Assembly (NCBI GenBank): GCA_902470925.1
Contig: CABRIF010000105.1
Span: forward strand, 1-8,082
Direction: 5' to 3'
Source: an uncultured Collinsella sp.
Lineage (GTDB): Bacteria > Actinomycetota > Coriobacteriia > Coriobacteriales > Coriobacteriaceae
Length of the DNA stretch: 8,082 nucleotides
Position 1 is the stretch's first letter; every line of letters begins with the position of its first letter. Made by a program: the position numbers and the translations under genes. Below the pieces are notes generated by a model, which worked only from the letters and a program-made list of their open reading frames with translations, had not been told where the DNA came from and did no database searches. Shown here piece after piece: positions 5,952 to 8,082 of this stretch.

Positions 5952-7121
5952 ATGGCATCGGCGATGAGGTCACATCGGGCAATCGCGGTCGGCATCTCGG
6001 GCGGCTTCGGTCTTGCCCTGCCGTTTTTCGCCTACCTTGCCACCTTGCCGTTTGGCGATACTAGCAATGCCGTGCGTGCCGACGCGGTGCCGTTCGCGGC
6101 CGGCGCGCTGGCAGGCGTGGGCCTGATGGCGCTCTCCAGCTACCTGATCGATGCGAGTGCCGCAGCCGACGATGCGGCAGAGCAGGTTGCCGCAAAGCCC
6201 GAGGCGGCGTCCCAGAAGCCCTCACGTTCCGCGCGCGCGTCCGAGACGTCGGTGCTCAAAGGCGTGCCGATCATCACGCGCGCCGTCGATGCGCTTGATG
6301 AGGAGGAGGCGTGGGCCGAGATCGACGCGATGTTCGCCGGCGATTCGCCCATCAGCTGCGATCCCATCCATTCGAAGGACATGTATCAAATTGCGTTTGA
6401 GGAGCTGCAGCGCGCCGAGCACGAGCGAGCCGCCGCCGCGACGGCCCATCATGAGCCTGCGGCTCAGGCGGATGCGCCGGCTTCCTCGCGTTTCGCCCGT
6501 GCCGATGCGTCGACTGCGGCGCCTGCCACGGCTGCCGAGACGGGCCGCTTGCGCGCCACCGTGCCGTCCGCGGCGTCGACGGCCGCCTTCATAGCGCTTG
6601 CCGAGCATGCGCCGACGAGCGCTTCTGAGGCATCGTCGGCAGAGGCAGTGGTAGATGTAGATGCGGCAGCGGCTCGCGAGTCCGCCCGCGACCGTGCGGC
6701 AGCCATGGCGTCGCTTGGTGAGACCAATGCAGACGCTGTGGCGTCGTCTGCCGCAACGGCAGCCGCCGCGGCCGCGCCGCAGCCAGCTGAGGAAGTTGTC
6801 TATACGGTGCCGGTGGCTGACTACAGCGGGCACGAGGCCATGTGGGAGGCTGCGGTAGCTATTCTCGAGGAACTGGATGCTCCATCTGGTTCATCGTTGG
6901 CCGCCTCATCCCCGGCGGAAACCGCGCAGATGGATGCGCGACGCATGGCGGAGCTCGCCGAAGACGGCTGCGTCGAGCGCGACCATCGCAGGGTCGATGC
7001 GATCCTGGAGGAGGAGTTCGACCGGATGGGCTCGAGCAGCGTGCGTCGCACCACCCATGAGTACCTGCGGGTCATTCAAGGCGGAACCGCCGCAATGCCA
7101 CGTTTGAAGGCAGAAGCGTGA
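5952..7121 (+). CDS. hypothetical membrane protein with Ala-rich low-complexity tail
   Basis: A 389-aa protein I do not recognise. Residues about 8-34 (rich in Gly/Ala/Phe/Leu) and about 44-66 form two membrane helices joined by a short polar loop, so the remaining 320 residues lie on one side of the membrane, probably the cytoplasm. Two patches look structured: about 101-160, acidic, with DALDEEEAWAEIDAMF (113-128) and ISCDPIHSKDMYQIAFEEL (134-152); and about 292-378, with HEAMWEAAVAILEEL (294-308) and RRVDAILEEEFDRMG (346-360). Between them lies an Ala/Ser/Glu-rich, probably disordered linker (about 155-285). ATG 5952 has AAGGAG six bases upstream, and the promoter at 5760 fits. The stop overlaps the next gene by 4 nt (GTGA), so it is probably translationally coupled to the VanZ-family gene and may work with it at the membrane. 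No catalytic motif is visible. Confidence 0.85.
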   Translation: MASAMRSHRAIAVGISGGFGLALPFFAYLATLPFGDTSNAVRADAVPFAAGALAGVGLMALSSYLIDASAAADDAAEQVAAKPEAASQKPSRSARASETSVLKGVPIITRAVDALDEEEAWAEIDAMFAGDSPISCDPIHSKDMYQIAFEELQRAEHERAAAATAHHEPAAQADAPASSRFARADASTAAPATAAETGRLRATVPSAASTAAFIALAEHAPTSASEASSAEAVVDVDAAAARESARDRAAAMASLGETNADAVASSAATAAAAAAPQPAEEVVYTVPVADYSGHEAMWEAAVAILEELDAPSGSSLAASSPAETAQMDARRMAELAEDGCVERDHRRVDAILEEEFDRMGSSSVRRTTHEYLRVIQGGTAAMPRLKAEA

Positions 7122-7585
7122 GCGGTGCCATCGCATTTGTACGCCGGCATGTGAACCTGGCCGCGCTGCTTCTCGCAGCGCTGGCCATGGTGCTCATATG
7201 GGGCAATTCGATGGTGCCCGGCACGGGAAGCTCCTCATTGAGCCTTACGGTGACCGATGCCGTCCGTTCGGCGTTTGCTGCCTTGGGGCTGCCCTGTGCC
7301 TGGGTGACCAATCTGCTTATGCGCAAGGCGGCGCATGTGACGGAATATCTGGTGCTCGGGGCCCTTACTAGCCAGGCGCTCGATCCGCGGCGTGCGACCG
7401 CTCGCGATCTGATCGCCCTGTCGATCGTGATTTGCGTGCTGGGAGCCTCGATCGACGAGACCATTCAGCTGTTCGTGCCCGGGCGCAGCGGCCAAGTGAT
7501 CGATGTGCTGATTGATTCGTGCGGTATCGTTGCGGGCGTGGTGCTGCGAACCGCCATGGTGCGCTTGCGCGCTCGACGCGGGTAG
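7118..7585 (+). CDS. VanZ family protein
   Basis: A 155-aa integral membrane protein of the VanZ-like family. VanZ itself gives low-level teicoplanin resistance by an unknown mechanism, but most homologues are chromosomal and unrelated to resistance clusters; nothing here suggests a van operon. Hydrophobic segments lie at about 12-30, 71-87, 98-112 and 128-146. Family motifs are WGNSMVPG (28-35), RKxxHxxEY (Arg69, Lys70, His73, Glu76, Tyr77), and DExxQxFVPGRxGxxxDVxID (Asp113, Glu114, Gln117, Pro121-Arg123, Asp129, Asp133). The length is normal for single-domain members. It starts with GTG overlapping the stop of the preceding gene, with GAAGG (7106-7110) as ribosome-binding site 7 nt upstream. 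It is the second gene of a two-gene operon and ends in a basic tail (RLRARRG). Confidence 0.93.
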   Translation: MSGAIAFVRRHVNLAALLLAALAMVLIWGNSMVPGTGSSSLSLTVTDAVRSAFAALGLPCAWVTNLLMRKAAHVTEYLVLGALTSQALDPRRATARDLIALSIVICVLGASIDETIQLFVPGRSGQVIDVLIDSCGIVAGVVLRTAMVRLRARRG

Positions 7586-7630
7586 AGGTTGTGTGGTCGC
7601 GGCTTCGGATTAGGCCGGCTTTTGGCGCAT

Positions 7631-7670
7631 GGACCGGTTTCGGCTGTGTGTGCCGCCGGAATGACGGTCC
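7631..7670 (+). terminator. possible stem-loop 3' end of the VanZ operon
   Basis: GGACCG (7631-7636) pairs with CGGTCC (7665-7670), and inside it CGGC (7641-7644) pairs with GCCG (7652-7655) around TGTGTGT. It lies 46 nt after the VanZ stop. No T-run follows, so it could protect the 3' end or aid Rho-dependent release rather than act as an intrinsic terminator. Confidence 0.3.
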
Positions 7671-7676
7671 CTGCAG

Positions 7677-7705
7677 TTGACAACATGATTGATGATACAT
7701 GGAAT
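7677..7705 (+). promoter_or_regulatory. orphan promoter-like site
   Basis: A perfect TTGACA (7677-7682) lies 17 bp before TGGAAT (7700-7705, 4/6 to TATAAT) in an AT-rich stretch. It points into the inverted-repeat segment, with no annotated gene downstream. It could drive a small RNA, a very short gene, or a gene beyond the contig end. Confidence 0.35.
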
Positions 7706-7787
7706 TAAGTATTATTAGCTCATTATTCACTATTTCGCACCCTGTTTCTTTTGGGGAGGGTCAGTTAAGAAAAGCGGTCGATTGTTG

Positions 7788-7982
7788 TGGTCGCAAATGG
7801 CATCTAATGGGTGTTTCTGGGTCGCACGTCAGGGCGCCGATGGCCAAAGAGCCTCCGTATTGAGCCCCTTCAAGTCAAAATATGGCTGATTTCCTGACCG
7901 AGAGGCGTGTTTTGCCTCGACATGTCCACTATGCATACGATTTTCGAAAGAGCAAACACCCATTAGATGCCATTTGCGACCA
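7788..7982. repeat. 195-bp segment bounded by a perfect 29-bp inverted repeat
   Basis: The left arm 7788-7816 (starts TGGTCGCAAATGGCATC) is the exact reverse complement of the right arm 7954-7982. The two are separated by 137 bp that is not itself palindromic. Pairing stops abruptly on both sides of both arms. No target-site duplication is visible next to the arms. The form resembles a small non-autonomous element or an intergenic repeat unit. A simple fold-back sequencing chimera is unlikely because the sequence after the right arm is not the complement of what precedes the left arm. Confidence 0.75.
7797..7889 (+). other. 30-codon open frame inside the inverted-repeat segment (doubtful)
   Basis: An ATG in the left arm opens a 30-aa frame starting MASNGCFWVARQG and ending at TGA 7887-7889. 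On the other strand the right arm begins the same MASNGC peptide, then diverges and stops after 14 codons. There is no convincing ribosome-binding site (GGGGAGGG at about 7754-7761 is too far away). It is probably not a gene and is recorded because the repeat arm carries the start codon. Confidence 0.12.
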
Positions 7983-8036
7983 GCGTGGAGAGCATCTTTT
8001 GCTATCGAACCCCCTTTTTCAATTTGGGGACGGGGC

Positions 8037-8082
8037 CTGTCTCTTATACACATCTCCGAGCCCACGAGACGTAGAGGAATCT
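8037..8082. other. Illumina Nextera adapter (non-genomic)
   Basis: 8037-8055 is CTGTCTCTTATACACATCT, the 19-bp Tn5 mosaic end. 8056-8070 is CCGAGCCCACGAGAC, the Nextera read-2 adapter. 8071-8078 is GTAGAGGA, which I recall as i7 index N712. 8079-8082 is ATCT, the start of the P7 flow-cell sequence. The order and spacing match adapter read-through of a short library insert. These bases were never in the genome. Confidence 0.98.

Larger units (their letters stand above)
7586..8036. other. gene-free region at the contig end
   Basis: No convincing protein gene. In order it contains a structured GC-rich stretch after the VanZ-family gene, a TTGACA promoter-like site, an AT-rich stretch (about 7677-7745) that contrasts with the rest of the window, a 195-bp segment bounded by a perfect 29-bp inverted repeat, and a tail with CCCCCTTTTT and GGGGACGGGG (about 8010-8036). 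The genomic sequence stops at about 8036, where adapter begins. Confidence 0.6.

Noticed and set aside
7118..7585. Glycopeptide-resistance determinant
   Set aside because: VanZ-like genes are widespread, and no vanH/A/X/R/S-type genes are present in the window.
7788..7982. CRISPR array or intrinsic terminator at the 29-bp repeats
   Set aside because: There are only two copies in opposite orientation with 137 bp between them, and no T-run follows. CRISPR repeats are direct and regularly spaced.
8037..8055. Genuine Tn5-like transposon end
   Set aside because: The 19-bp mosaic end is followed exactly by the Nextera read-2 adapter, an index-length 8-mer and ATCT, so it is library adapter and not a natural insertion.

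Overview
The window looks like the end of a draft contig from a high-GC Gram-positive bacterium. An Actinomycetota gut lineage of the Coriobacteriia (Collinsella/Olsenella-like) fits best. The grounds are a strongly G/C-ending codon pattern, a Rho factor with a very long disordered Ala/Arg/Lys/Asp-rich N-terminal extension, and an AAA-ATPase/DUF1703-type gene of the kind multiplied in gut bacteria. The lineage is an inference from style, not from a database match.

Layout: 1-238 is the rho promoter and leader. 239-2563 (+) encodes transcription termination factor Rho (774 aa). 2564-2686 is a short spacer with a 28-bp tandem repeat, where rho converges with 2687-3463 (-), a short-chain dehydrogenase/reductase. 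A gene-free divergent spacer follows (3464-3834). 3835-5622 (+) encodes a predicted AAA-ATPase with a C-terminal PD-(D/E)XK-type domain. After a 329-bp leader with a good promoter and two GC hairpins, a two-gene operon follows: 5952-7121 (+), a two-helix membrane protein of unknown function with a long low-complexity tail, and 7118-7585 (+), a VanZ-family membrane protein. The two overlap by 4 nt. 7586-8036 has no convincing gene. It holds an AT-rich stretch with a TTGACA promoter-like site and a perfect 29-bp inverted repeat bounding a 195-bp segment.

The last 46 bases (8037-8082) are not genomic. They are an Illumina Nextera adapter: the 19-bp mosaic end, the read-2 adapter, an 8-nt index and the first four bases of the flow-cell adapter. 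The contig should be trimmed at 8036, and any protein called there beginning MGSEMCIRDR is an artefact.

The genes do not form one pathway. Rho is housekeeping, the reductase and the AAA-ATPase are independent accessory-type genes, and only the membrane protein/VanZ pair looks co-expressed. I do not see a convincing undescribed system. The best leads are the 195-bp inverted-repeat segment at the contig end, the AAA-ATPase with a Gln in place of the usual nuclease Lys, the structured leaders of rho and of the membrane-protein operon, and the conserved-looking patches of the unknown membrane protein.
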